Source of the DNA: Flavobacterium glycines
GTDB lineage: Bacteria > Bacteroidota > Bacteroidia > Flavobacteriales > Flavobacteriaceae
Length of the DNA: 64,000 bases
NCBI RefSeq assembly: GCF_900100165.1
Contig: NZ_FNEO01000001.1
Span: 1,798,001 to 1,862,000 of the forward strand
Direction: 5' to 3'
Below, piece by piece: positions 34,075 to 44,874 of the stretch. Within the stretch, counting starts at the first letter, position 1. Every line of letters starts with the position of its first letter. The translations under genes were made by a program, and so were the position numbers. The notes under the pieces were generated by a model. It worked only from the letters and a program-made list of their open reading frames with translations, ran no database searches and was not told the DNA's origin.

Positions 34075-37000
34075 TGGAATTGGAACAATTAACGGCGGCT
34101 ATTAAAGCCCACGATTTAGAATTGGTTATCGGACTGGAAACTCACGTTCGATTGAATACCAAAACCAAGTTGTTTTGTTCCTGTCCAAATCAGGAAATAG
34201 AAACACCTAACCAAAATATATGTTCGGTTTGTACCGGACAAATGGGAGTTTTGCCTGCAGTAAATAAAGAAGCGGTTACTAAGGCTATTTATTTCGGAAA
34301 AGCAGTGGATTCTTCATTTAGTAACGAAGTGATTTCCTGGGATAGAAAGCATTATGAATATCCGGATAACCCGAAAAATATTCAGATTACACAATTTCAT
34401 AATCCAATTATTCCTGACGGACACGTTTCTTGTTATAGAAATGACGGTACTCAATTTACGGTAAATTTAACTCAGGTGCATATTGAGGAAGATGCTGCAA
34501 AATTGATGCACGAAAAGAAAATTTCGTTAGTCGATTTTAATAAAGCCGGTGTGCCATTGATTGAGATTGTTACCGAGCCTTGTATTCGTAATATCGAAGA
34601 TGCCTCGACTTATGCGCAATATATTCAACGTATTGTTCAGAATTTAGGAATCTCTGAAGCGAATTTGGAAAAAGGGGAGTTCAAATCGGATGTTTCGGTC
34701 TCTTTGCGTAAAAAAGACAGTAACGACTTGAATCCAAGAACGGAAATCAAAAACCTGAACTCGTTTAAGTTTATGGTGGAAGCTCTGAAAGAAGAGGTAG
34801 AGAAACAGTTTAATTATTTTGTTGAGCACAAAGAGTTTCGTCCTGATCAAACGACTGTGTTGTGGGATGCTGAATTAAAGCAGACCAAAACCATGCGTAA
34901 AAAAGAATTTGAAGCGGATTACCGTTTTATTTCTGAGCCGGATTTACCTTTTGTAAATATTAAAGCGGAGATTGAAGCCATTAAGGTGGATGCAAGTGCT
35001 TTGCCTTATGCTGTTGAATCTATTTTGATTAACGGAGGTGTTTTGCCTCAGGATGCTAAGTTTTTTACAGCAGATGCTTTGCGTTCCAGAACATTTGTTA
35101 CTTTAAATAACGAAATTAACGATCCTTCGTTTGTTGCTAAAACTTTGGCTAATAATGTTAAGGCTGAAGATTATGCTAAAATCCATAATATTGAGCATTT
35201 AGTAACCATTTTTGTGTTGTTCAAAGCCGAAAAAATCACGGCGGTTTTAGTTCAAAATGCCATTGCAGGTTATTTAAAAGATCAAAATTTTGACTACAAT
35301 AAATATTTCGAAGAAAATACTATTTCGGAAGAAAAAATCCAGGAAGTAATTTCGAAAGTAATTGCCGAGAATAAAGCAGTTGCTAAAGACATTGCTGCCG
35401 GAGATCAGGGTAAAGCCGGGATTTTAGTTGGAAAAGTTCTTGGGGTTATTGGAAAAGGGGCGAACGGAAAAGTAATTCGTCAAATTATCATTGATCAATT
35501 AGGTGCTGCTGCTGTTTCTGATAAAAAAGAATCTCAGGAAAAAGTTTCAAAAGAAGCAATTGCTGAATCAAAAGAAGCTCAGGAAGAAGTGCTTCCCGAA
35601 ATTCCTCTTGTTGTAAAAGATACTTACAGAACACATAAAATTTCGCAATTATCTGAGGAGAGTGTTAATCAGGAGGTAATGCTTTCCGGCTGGGTTGCAA
35701 GTGTACGTGACCACGGAGAATTGATGTTTATTGATTTGCGTGATTCCAGTTATGAGGTTTTCCAGGTTCGTATCAGCAGGGAATCTTTTCCTAATATCGA
35801 CGAATTGGTGAAGTTAAAACCGGAATCGGTTATTTCGGTAAAAGGTATTGTAGTCGGTCGTAACGAAGATGATTTTAATGCCGGATTGCGTACAGGTAAA
35901 ATCGAATTGGAAACATCGGAATTAGAGATATTAAACCTGTCTAAAACTTTGCCATTTGAAATTAAAAGAGCGGCAAAAACTAACGAGGCTACCCGTTTTC
36001 AATATAAGTTCTTAGATCATAGAAATGAAGAGGTAAGAAGAGCAATCGTTAATCGTCATAAGGTGATTAAATTAATTCGCGATATTTTGGATGGTGAAGA
36101 GTTTTTAGAAATAGAAACTCCTATTTTAAGTGCCGGAACCGATGAGGGAGCACGTGAATTTATTGTTCCTAGTCGTAAACAGGCTGGTTTCTTTTATACG
36201 CTTCCACAAGCGCCACAGCAGTTTAAACAAATGTTGATGGTGAGCGGTTATGAGAAATATTTCCAGGTAGCGCGTTGTTTTAGAGATGAGGATTCCCGTG
36301 GGGATCGTCAGCCTGAGTTTACGCAGCTGGATATGGAAATGGCTTATGCAAGCATGCAGCAAATTATTGATTTGAATACCAAATTGTTCAATGAAATAGT
36401 TAAAAAAGTATATGGTAATAAGTGGATTTTACGTCCGTTTGAAGTGTTGACGTACAAAGAAGCGATGGATTATTATGGTTGTGATCGACCTGATTTGCGT
36501 TTTGGTTTGAAAATGCAGGATATTACCGAAATTGTAAAAGATACTACTTTTCAGGTTTTCTCTAAGCCAATTGAAGAAGGCGGAATTGTAAAATGTATCA
36601 AAGTTTCGGCTCAGGAACAAGGGAACAAGCGTATTTCTAAAGGACAAATAGAAGCTTTGACGGCTATAGCCCAGCAAAATGGTTTGGGTGGTTTGGCTTA
36701 TATCATTGTGAATGAAGACGAATTACAATCGCCGATTATTAAATTCTTAGGTGAAGAAATTGCTGCAGGAATTATAAAGGCGGCAAATGCTCAAATAGGT
36801 GATATTGTGTTCTTCTCGGCAGCTGATTATGCTACGGCAAATAAGGCTTTAGATGCGGTGCGTCAGGAACTGGGCAGAATGTTGCATTTGATTAATCCTA
36901 AGGAATTGTGTCCGGCCTGGGTGGTTGATTTTCCAATGTTTGAAAAAACCGATGAAGGAAGATGGACGTTTACACATAATCCGTTCTCTATGCCGGCTGT

Positions 37001-37403
37001 TTATGATTTGCAAAAACACATGGATGGTAAAGAAGAGGAAATTGGGACTATCATTGCGCAACAATATGATATTATCTTAAACGGTTACGAAATTGGAGGA
37101 GGATCTGTTCGTGCACATAAATCGGAAATTTTAGAGGCAACTTATAGAAATATGGGTTACAATAAAGAAGAAATGATTAAGAGTGTGGGAACCATGTATA
37201 AAGCCTTCCAATACGGAGCGCCGCCACACGGAGGAATCGCCTGGGGAATTGACCGTTTGATGATGATTTTAGAGAAAAAAGCTTCTATCAGAGAGGTAAT
37301 GGCTTTCCCTAAAACCGGAACCAGTGATGATTTGTTATTTGGTGCACCATCTGCTTTATCAGATAAAAAAGTAGAGGAGATGAATGTGAGGATTATTAAA
37401 TAA
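34074..37403 (+). CDS. gatB/aspS: GatB fused to aspartyl-tRNA synthetase
   Basis: 1109 residues in one open frame. Residues ~1-477 are a complete GatB: zinc ligands CSCP...CSVC, HYEYPDNPKNIQITQ, GVPLIEIVTEP and the YqeY-like tail (GKAGILVGKVLG). Residues ~478-514 are a Lys/Glu-rich linker. Residues ~515-1109 are a bacterial-type AspRS with its OB-fold, class II motifs (RCFRDEDSRGDRQPEFTQLDMEM), the GAD insertion and GIAWGIDRLMMIL. The OB-fold has RDHG with His547, the residue type linked to non-discriminating AspRS. The protein should charge tRNA(Asn) with Asp and amidate it within one complex. Confidence 0.95.
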   Translation: MELEQLTAAIKAHDLELVIGLETHVRLNTKTKLFCSCPNQEIETPNQNICSVCTGQMGVLPAVNKEAVTKAIYFGKAVDSSFSNEVISWDRKHYEYPDNPKNIQITQFHNPIIPDGHVSCYRNDGTQFTVNLTQVHIEEDAAKLMHEKKISLVDFNKAGVPLIEIVTEPCIRNIEDASTYAQYIQRIVQNLGISEANLEKGEFKSDVSVSLRKKDSNDLNPRTEIKNLNSFKFMVEALKEEVEKQFNYFVEHKEFRPDQTTVLWDAELKQTKTMRKKEFEADYRFISEPDLPFVNIKAEIEAIKVDASALPYAVESILINGGVLPQDAKFFTADALRSRTFVTLNNEINDPSFVAKTLANNVKAEDYAKIHNIEHLVTIFVLFKAEKITAVLVQNAIAGYLKDQNFDYNKYFEENTISEEKIQEVISKVIAENKAVAKDIAAGDQGKAGILVGKVLGVIGKGANGKVIRQIIIDQLGAAAVSDKKESQEKVSKEAIAESKEAQEEVLPEIPLVVKDTYRTHKISQLSEESVNQEVMLSGWVASVRDHGELMFIDLRDSSYEVFQVRISRESFPNIDELVKLKPESVISVKGIVVGRNEDDFNAGLRTGKIELETSELEILNLSKTLPFEIKRAAKTNEATRFQYKFLDHRNEEVRRAIVNRHKVIKLIRDILDGEEFLEIETPILSAGTDEGAREFIVPSRKQAGFFYTLPQAPQQFKQMLMVSGYEKYFQVARCFRDEDSRGDRQPEFTQLDMEMAYASMQQIIDLNTKLFNEIVKKVYGNKWILRPFEVLTYKEAMDYYGCDRPDLRFGLKMQDITEIVKDTTFQVFSKPIEEGGIVKCIKVSAQEQGNKRISKGQIEALTAIAQQNGLGGLAYIIVNEDELQSPIIKFLGEEIAAGIIKAANAQIGDIVFFSAADYATANKALDAVRQELGRMLHLINPKELCPAWVVDFPMFEKTDEGRWTFTHNPFSMPAVYDLQKHMDGKEEEIGTIIAQQYDIILNGYEIGGGSVRAHKSEILEATYRNMGYNKEEMIKSVGTMYKAFQYGAPPHGGIAWGIDRLMMILEKKASIREVMAFPKTGTSDDLLFGAPSALSDKKVEEMNVRIIK

Positions 37404-37559
37404 CAAAAATCAATTTCAAAAATCAATTTCAAAAATCAATAGCAATATCAATTGCAAATTCAAATTTCCAAAGCGGCATGTAAATGTTTGTTTTGGAAAT
37501 TTGTGTTTTATAGCTTTTTTAAATTGAGATTGATTTTTGAAATTGATATTGTAATTGTT
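37404..37559. repeat. TCAATTTCAAAAA direct-repeat tract
   Basis: Three direct copies of AAAATCAATTTC-like units, then TCAATAGCAATATCAATTGC, and further right an inverted stretch GATTGATTTTTGAAATTGATAT (shortened). The region can pair with itself. Related CAAT/ATTG words recur at about 38340-38425 in opposite orientation, on the other side of the TrmH gene and the hairpin element. Confidence 0.6.
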
Positions 37560-38018
37560 TTACGACCTCGGTTTATTGCGACCTCTGTCGTAAAGAACAA
37601 TGCTTCCGGCAACAGAAACATTCAGGCTTTTTTCAGATTTGAATTTTACTAAAAAATGGCATTTTTCAATCGCTTGTTTGGAAAGACCATTGTCTTCGGC
37701 ACCTAATAAATAAACACAACGTCTTGGGTGTTCAAAAGTTTCTAAGTCTTCGGCTCTGTCATCTAATTCAACGCCAACCAAACGTGCGCCTTTAGGCAGG
37801 TTTTTGAAAAAATCTTCAAAAGTCTCATAATGGAAATAAGGCATCGATTTTACAGCGTTGTGGGTATCGCAGGCTTGTTTGGCGTATCGGTTTCCGATAG
37901 TAAAAATAAAACTGGCGCCCAGGTTTTGCGCTGATCGCCATAATACACCTAAGTTTTCAGGAGTTTTTCCGTTTTGGATTCCTATACCAAAGAATTCTGT
38001 TATAAAATTATCATTCAT
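37560..38018 (-). CDS. TrmH/SpoU-family tRNA or rRNA methyltransferase
   Basis: 152 residues from the ATG at 38018 (MNDNFITEF). An upstream start at 38033 adds five residues. It consists only of the SPOUT knot: IQNGKTPENLGVLWRSAQNLGA, VYLLGAEDNGLS and KSLNVSVAGSIVLYDR. The small size and these motifs match TrmL-like or TrmH-like 2'-O-methyltransferases. The exact target is not defined. A second, larger SpoU paralogue is at 24483-25268. Convergent with gatB::aspS. Confidence 0.88.
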   Translation of the reverse strand: MNDNFITEFFGIGIQNGKTPENLGVLWRSAQNLGASFIFTIGNRYAKQACDTHNAVKSMPYFHYETFEDFFKNLPKGARLVGVELDDRAEDLETFEHPRRCVYLLGAEDNGLSKQAIEKCHFLVKFKSEKSLNVSVAGSIVLYDRGRNKPRS

Positions 38019-38089
38019 GAGGCAAAAATACAAACTGTTATTAGATTGTCAAATCTTTGATTTGGTTAAAATAACAATTGAATCCTGTT

Positions 38090-38330
38090 AATTTTAAATC
38101 TAAACTCGATTATTAATTGTTATTAAAACATTTCGCTCCTAAGGAGCTATAGAAAACTTAATACTTGTTGGTTTCTATAAATATTTTGCCACTCTGTGGC
38201 TTACATTAGTTTTGCATTTCACAATATTAAAACTCCGTAGGAGTGTGCTATTTATAGAAAATAAATTGCTGTATTATCTGAGCTCCATAGGAGCGAAATG
38301 TATTATTAATCGAGTTCAGGTTTTAAATTT
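38090..38330. repeat. MITE-like element with terminal inverted repeats and four mini-hairpins
   Basis: About 50 bp at each end match as inverted repeats (AACTCGATTATTAAT...CATTTCGCTCCTAAGGAGCT against AGCTCCATAGGAGCGAAATG...ATTAATCGAGTT). Between and within them are compact palindromes: CTCCTAAGGAG, GCCAC tct GTGGC, ACTCC gta GGAGT and GCTCC at AGGAGC. There is no ORF. It is a non-autonomous repeat of the type common in Bacteroidota. The rest of 38034-38526 has CAAT repeats (38340-38425) and the gyrB promoter. Confidence 0.75.
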
Positions 38331-38433
38331 TCAAAATTTGTTTTATAGTTCTTGAAATTGTTATTGATATTGAATTTTGCTATTGTTCTTGAAATTGAAT
38401 TTTGTTGTTGAAATTGACATTTTTTGTTGATAA

Positions 38434-40467
<2,034 letters not shown>

Positions 40468-40557
40468 AAAATGATTTATTCGGTGGTTATTTTGAGTAAT
40501 AAATTGTAGATTAGCATTAATCAATCAGTTTTTACTTAACCGAATAAACGTTAAAAT

Positions 40558-41493
40558 ATGAAAGTTACTATTGTAGGAGCAGGAAATGTTGGAGCAACCT
40601 GTGCAGATGTTATTTCTTATAGAGGAATTGCGAGTGAAGTAGTATTGTTGGATATCAAAGAAGGTTTTGCCGAAGGAAAAGCTTTAGATATTATGCAGTG
40701 TGCTACGGATACGGGATTCAATACCCGAGTTATCGGAGTTACCAATGATTATTCAAAAACCGCTAATAGTGATGTGGTTGTGGTAACTTCGGGAATTCCA
40801 AGAAAACCGGGGATGACTCGTGAGGAATTGATAGGAATTAATGCAGGGATAGTAAAATCGGTTGTTGAAAATATTCTAAAGTATTCTCCGGAGACTATTA
40901 TTGTGATGGTTTCTAATCCAATGGATACAATGACGTATTTAGCATTGAAATCAACTGGTTTGCCGAAGAACAGGATTATAGGTATGGGTGGTATTTTAGA
41001 TAGTTCCCGTTTTAGAACCTATCTTTCTCTGGCTTTGGATAAACCGGCAAATGATATTTCAGGAATGGTTATAGGTGGTCATGGAGATACAACTATGATT
41101 CCGTTGACACGATTAGCTTCTTATAATGGAATACCTGTTACTCAATTTTTAAGTGAGGAGGTTTTGCAAAAGGTTGCAGCAGATACGATGGTAGGCGGGG
41201 CAACGCTTACGGGGCTTTTGGGAACGTCAGCCTGGTATGCTCCGGGAGCATCAGTAGCTTTTTTGGTAGACAGTATTTTGAATGATCAAAAAAGAATGAT
41301 CGCCTGCTCTGTATATGTTGAAGGTGAATATGGTCAAAATGATATTTGTATAGGAGTGCCTTGTATCATTGGTAAGAATGGGGTAGAGGAGATAATTGAT
41401 ATCAAATTAGATGATAAAGAAAAAGCTTTGTTTGCTAAGAGTGCTGATGCAGTTAGGGCAATGAATGAGGCTTTAAAAAGTGTTTTAGCTTAA
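40558..41493 (+). CDS. mdh: Malate dehydrogenase
   Basis: 311 residues, LDH-like MDH type. NAD-binding GAGNVGATCAD at residue 7, SGIPRKPGMTREEL with the substrate-loop arginines, GMGGILDSSRFRTYL and the catalytic His in GGHGDTTMIP. It oxidises malate to oxaloacetate in the TCA cycle. It begins 90 bp after gyrB and ends at a strong terminator. Confidence 0.97.
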   Translation: MKVTIVGAGNVGATCADVISYRGIASEVVLLDIKEGFAEGKALDIMQCATDTGFNTRVIGVTNDYSKTANSDVVVVTSGIPRKPGMTREELIGINAGIVKSVVENILKYSPETIIVMVSNPMDTMTYLALKSTGLPKNRIIGMGGILDSSRFRTYLSLALDKPANDISGMVIGGHGDTTMIPLTRLASYNGIPVTQFLSEEVLQKVAADTMVGGATLTGLLGTSAWYAPGASVAFLVDSILNDQKRMIACSVYVEGEYGQNDICIGVPCIIGKNGVEEIIDIKLDDKEKALFAKSADAVRAMNEALKSVLA

Positions 41494-41514
41494 CTTTTTT
41501 CACATATAAAAGTG

Positions 41515-41542
41515 AAGACTGCAATTTTGCAGTCTTTTTTTT
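41515..41542 (+). terminator. Rho-independent terminator of mdh
   Basis: AAGACTGCAA tt TTGCAGTCTT followed by T's. Confidence 0.92.
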
Positions 41543-41562
41543 GAGATTAATTAATAAATAAA

Positions 41563-41593
41563 TTGGTTAATCTTAACCAGAATTATATATTTG
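41563..41593 (+). promoter_or_regulatory. Promoter of secDF
   Basis: TTG at 41563, 20 nt, TATATTTG at 41586-41593: a full Bacteroidetes promoter. The start codon is 120 nt downstream, so secDF has a long untranslated leader of about 115 nt, in which I see no clear structure. Confidence 0.7.
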
Positions 41594-41713
41594 CTCGGTT
41601 TAAAAAAAGATTTGAAGCTGTTTTTATTCTGTTTGTGAAAAGAAAAACAGCTAAAGTATTGGTTTTGAGGCTTGATGAAAAAATAAATTTAAAATAATTA
41701 ATTTTTAGTAATA

Positions 41714-44686
41714 ATGCAGAATAAAGGACTTATTAAATTTTTCGCAATTCTATTTGCATTGGTAAGTATTTACCAACTCACATTTACTTTTGTTGCCAAC
41801 AATGTCAAAAGTGAAGCTAAAGCTTTTGCAGGAGATAATCCTGATAAAGAGCTAAAATATCTAGATTCTATTGGTAAAATCAGTGTGTTAAATCTTGGTT
41901 TCACCGAATTTACTTATGATGAGGTAAAAAACAAACAATTGAATAAAGGTCTTGACTTAGAAGGAGGAATTAATGTTATTCTTCAAATTTCTATTAAAGA
42001 TGTATTGAAAGGATTATCTAATAATTCTAAAAATCCTGTATTTAATAAGTCATTAGCTGATGCAACTGCTAATTTAGAAGGGAATAAAAACTATTTAGAT
42101 AAGTTTTTCGAAGCTTTTGAGGCTAATTCAAAAGGAACTGTAAAATTAGCTTCGCCAGATATTTTTGCAAACAGAAGTATGCAGGGAGAAGGTGGAGTAG
42201 ATTTTCAAATGACAGATGCTCAGGTTCAAAAAGTAATTAAAAGAAAAGTGGGTGAGTCTATCGAAAGTGCTTATAAAGTATTAAGAGAGCGTATCGATAA
42301 ATTTGGAGTTACTCAGCCAAATATCCAAAAATTAGGGGAGTCTGGAAGAATTTTAGTAGAACTTCCGGGAGCTAAAGATGTGGATAGAATTAAAAAATTA
42401 TTAGGTGGAAAAGCTCAATTAGAGTTTTGGGAAACTTATAAAATGGAAGAAATTGGTAACTTCCTGTTAGCTGCTAATGAGACTTTGAAAAAGACTGTAG
42501 CTGCTAAAACTGAAGCTAAACCAGTTGTTAAAGATTCATTGAGTGCTTTATTGACAGATACTAAAGATTCTGCAACTACCAAAAAAGGAAATAATCCATT
42601 ATTGGATAAAATGATTGGTCAGGGAGGAGGTCCGGTTCTTGGACTTTTTTCTCCAAAAGATACAGCTGTTATCAACGGTTATTTTAAAAGACCAGATGTT
42701 AGAATTTTATTAGCTGCTGATCAGCATTATGCAAAATTTGTTTGGAGTAAGCCAACAAATTTAACATCTAAAGATGGTAAACAAATTGAAGCTGTTGAAT
42801 TATATGCTTTAAAAGGAAACAGAGACAATGTGCCAGCCATGAACGGAGGTTTGGTAACTGATGCAAATGATACTTTTGATCAAATGGGGAAACCTGCTGT
42901 TTCTATGCAAATGAATCCTCAGGGAGCTAAAATCTGGGAAGAATTGACAGGAAGAGCTTTTACTCAAAAAAGTTATATAGCAATTGTATTGGATAATGTG
43001 GTTTATTCAGCACCTGGAGTTTCCAGTGGGCCAATTGCAGGTGGAAGATCTGAAATTACAGGTTCTTTTGATATTACAGAAACTAAAGACTTAGCAAACG
43101 TATTAAATGCTGGTAAATTACCTGCTTCTGCAGATATTATCCAATCTACAGTAGTTGGACCATCTTTAGGTCAGGCTTCTATTGATGCAGGTATGATTTC
43201 TTCTATCGTAGGATTTTTGTTAGTGTGTTTATGGATGGTGTTTTATTACGGTAAAGCAGGTTGGTATGCAAACTTAGCTTTGTTATTAAACTTACTATTC
43301 TTGTTCGGAATTATGGCAAGTTTTGGTTTTGTGTTAACATTACCAGGTATTGCAGGTATCGTATTAACTTTAGGTACTGCGGTGGATGCTAACATCATTA
43401 TCTATGAAAGAGCTAAGGAAGAATTACGTGAAGGAAAATCCCTTGGAGATGCAGTTATTTCTTCATACGGATGGCATGGAGCAATGCGTTCTATTATTGA
43501 TGCTAACGTTACTCACGTTTTAACTGGTGCTATTTTGTTTATTTTTGGAACAGGACCTATTAAAGGATTTGCTTTAACATTACTTATTGGTATAGTAACT
43601 TCATTATTTACTTCTATTTTTATAGCTAGAATTTTTATTGATAAAAATATTTTAGGAAAAGCTACTTTAACGTTCTCAACTAATATTACTAAAAATTGGT
43701 TCACTAATTTCCACTATGATTTTATTAAGATTAAGAAAATTACTTACATCTTCTCTTCAATTGTAGTTATAGTAAGTTTAGTTTCTATTTTCTTTGTAAA
43801 CGGTTTAGATCAGGGAGTTGATTTTGTTGGAGGAAGAACTTTCCAGGTTAAATTTGAAAAACCGGTAGATGCTGCTGTTATTTCAGATGAATTATCTGCT
43901 GCATTCGGAACACCTGTTGAAGCTAAAATTTTAGGTGATGCAGATCAGTTAAAGATTACTACTAAGTATAAAATTAAAGAAGACGGAGTAGCTATTGACG
44001 AAGAAGTGAATCAGAAGTTATATGATGCGTTAGCTAAATATTATCCAAATACTTCTTATGATAAATTCATCAATACTTTTGATGGTAAAAAAGTTGGAGT
44101 ATTGCAGGCTTCTAAAGTTGGAGCTTCAATATCTGAAGATATCAAAACTAATTCTTATTGGGCAGTATTAGGAGCTATGGCTGTAATCTTCTTGTACTTG
44201 ATGATTTCATTCCGTAAATGGCAGTATTCATTAGGAGCTATTGCTGCTGTAGCGCATGACGTAATCTTTGTATTAGGGATTTATTCATTATGTTATAAAT
44301 TTATGCCTTTCCACATGGAAATGGATCAGCATTTTATCGCTGCAATTCTTACTGTTATTGGTTATTCGATGAATGATACGGTAATTGTATTTGATAGAAT
44401 CAGAGAGTTTATCCTTGGTAATCGTAAAGGAACTTTTGAAGAAATCGTTAATGCTTCTATTAATACTACTTTATCCAGAACTTTGAATACTTCATTAATG
44501 ATGATTATCGTATTATTAACGATGTTTATTTTTGGTGGAGAATCAATTAGAGGATTCATCTTTGCGATGTTGGTAGGTATTGTTGTAGGAACTTATTCAT
44601 CTTTGTTTATTGCGACTCCTGTATTGGTGGACACTATTTCGAGAGAAGAAAAAACCACAGTGGAGAAACAACATCAGGCAGCATAA
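41714..44686 (+). CDS. secDF: Fused protein translocase subunit SecDF
   Basis: 990 residues with SecD and SecF in one chain, as usual in Bacteroidota. The SecD part has LGLDLEGGINV-like (KGLDLEGGINVILQ), the P1 domain, and the six-helix block around ~490-660 with GTAVDANIIIYERAKEELREG. The SecF part has GVDFVGGRTFQVKF, and the second transmembrane block with VIGYSMNDTVIVFDRIREF. It uses the proton gradient to pull proteins through SecYEG after translocation. A terminator follows. Confidence 0.97.
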   Translation: MQNKGLIKFFAILFALVSIYQLTFTFVANNVKSEAKAFAGDNPDKELKYLDSIGKISVLNLGFTEFTYDEVKNKQLNKGLDLEGGINVILQISIKDVLKGLSNNSKNPVFNKSLADATANLEGNKNYLDKFFEAFEANSKGTVKLASPDIFANRSMQGEGGVDFQMTDAQVQKVIKRKVGESIESAYKVLRERIDKFGVTQPNIQKLGESGRILVELPGAKDVDRIKKLLGGKAQLEFWETYKMEEIGNFLLAANETLKKTVAAKTEAKPVVKDSLSALLTDTKDSATTKKGNNPLLDKMIGQGGGPVLGLFSPKDTAVINGYFKRPDVRILLAADQHYAKFVWSKPTNLTSKDGKQIEAVELYALKGNRDNVPAMNGGLVTDANDTFDQMGKPAVSMQMNPQGAKIWEELTGRAFTQKSYIAIVLDNVVYSAPGVSSGPIAGGRSEITGSFDITETKDLANVLNAGKLPASADIIQSTVVGPSLGQASIDAGMISSIVGFLLVCLWMVFYYGKAGWYANLALLLNLLFLFGIMASFGFVLTLPGIAGIVLTLGTAVDANIIIYERAKEELREGKSLGDAVISSYGWHGAMRSIIDANVTHVLTGAILFIFGTGPIKGFALTLLIGIVTSLFTSIFIARIFIDKNILGKATLTFSTNITKNWFTNFHYDFIKIKKITYIFSSIVVIVSLVSIFFVNGLDQGVDFVGGRTFQVKFEKPVDAAVISDELSAAFGTPVEAKILGDADQLKITTKYKIKEDGVAIDEEVNQKLYDALAKYYPNTSYDKFINTFDGKKVGVLQASKVGASISEDIKTNSYWAVLGAMAVIFLYLMISFRKWQYSLGAIAAVAHDVIFVLGIYSLCYKFMPFHMEMDQHFIAAILTVIGYSMNDTVIVFDRIREFILGNRKGTFEEIVNASINTTLSRTLNTSLMMIIVLLTMFIFGGESIRGFIFAMLVGIVVGTYSSLFIATPVLVDTISREEKTTVEKQHQAA

Positions 44687-44707
44687 TCTATATTTAGTTA
44701 GAATAAT

Positions 44708-44741
44708 AAAAAAGACCCGGCTTTTGCCGGGTCTTTTTTTG
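44708..44741 (+). terminator. Rho-independent terminator of secDF
   Basis: AAAAAAGACCCGGC ttt GCCGGGTCTTTTTTT: a strong GC stem with a T run. Confidence 0.95.
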
Positions 44742-44874
44742 TTCCTATTCAGCTGCTTGGAGAACTATGTTTTTATATTTTGGAATTCCTTTTATTAAAG
44801 ACGGCTTTTTTAATATATTTACCTAATAATTAGATTTCCCCCAAAATCTCAATTTATTTCTAAAAATTAGAAGA

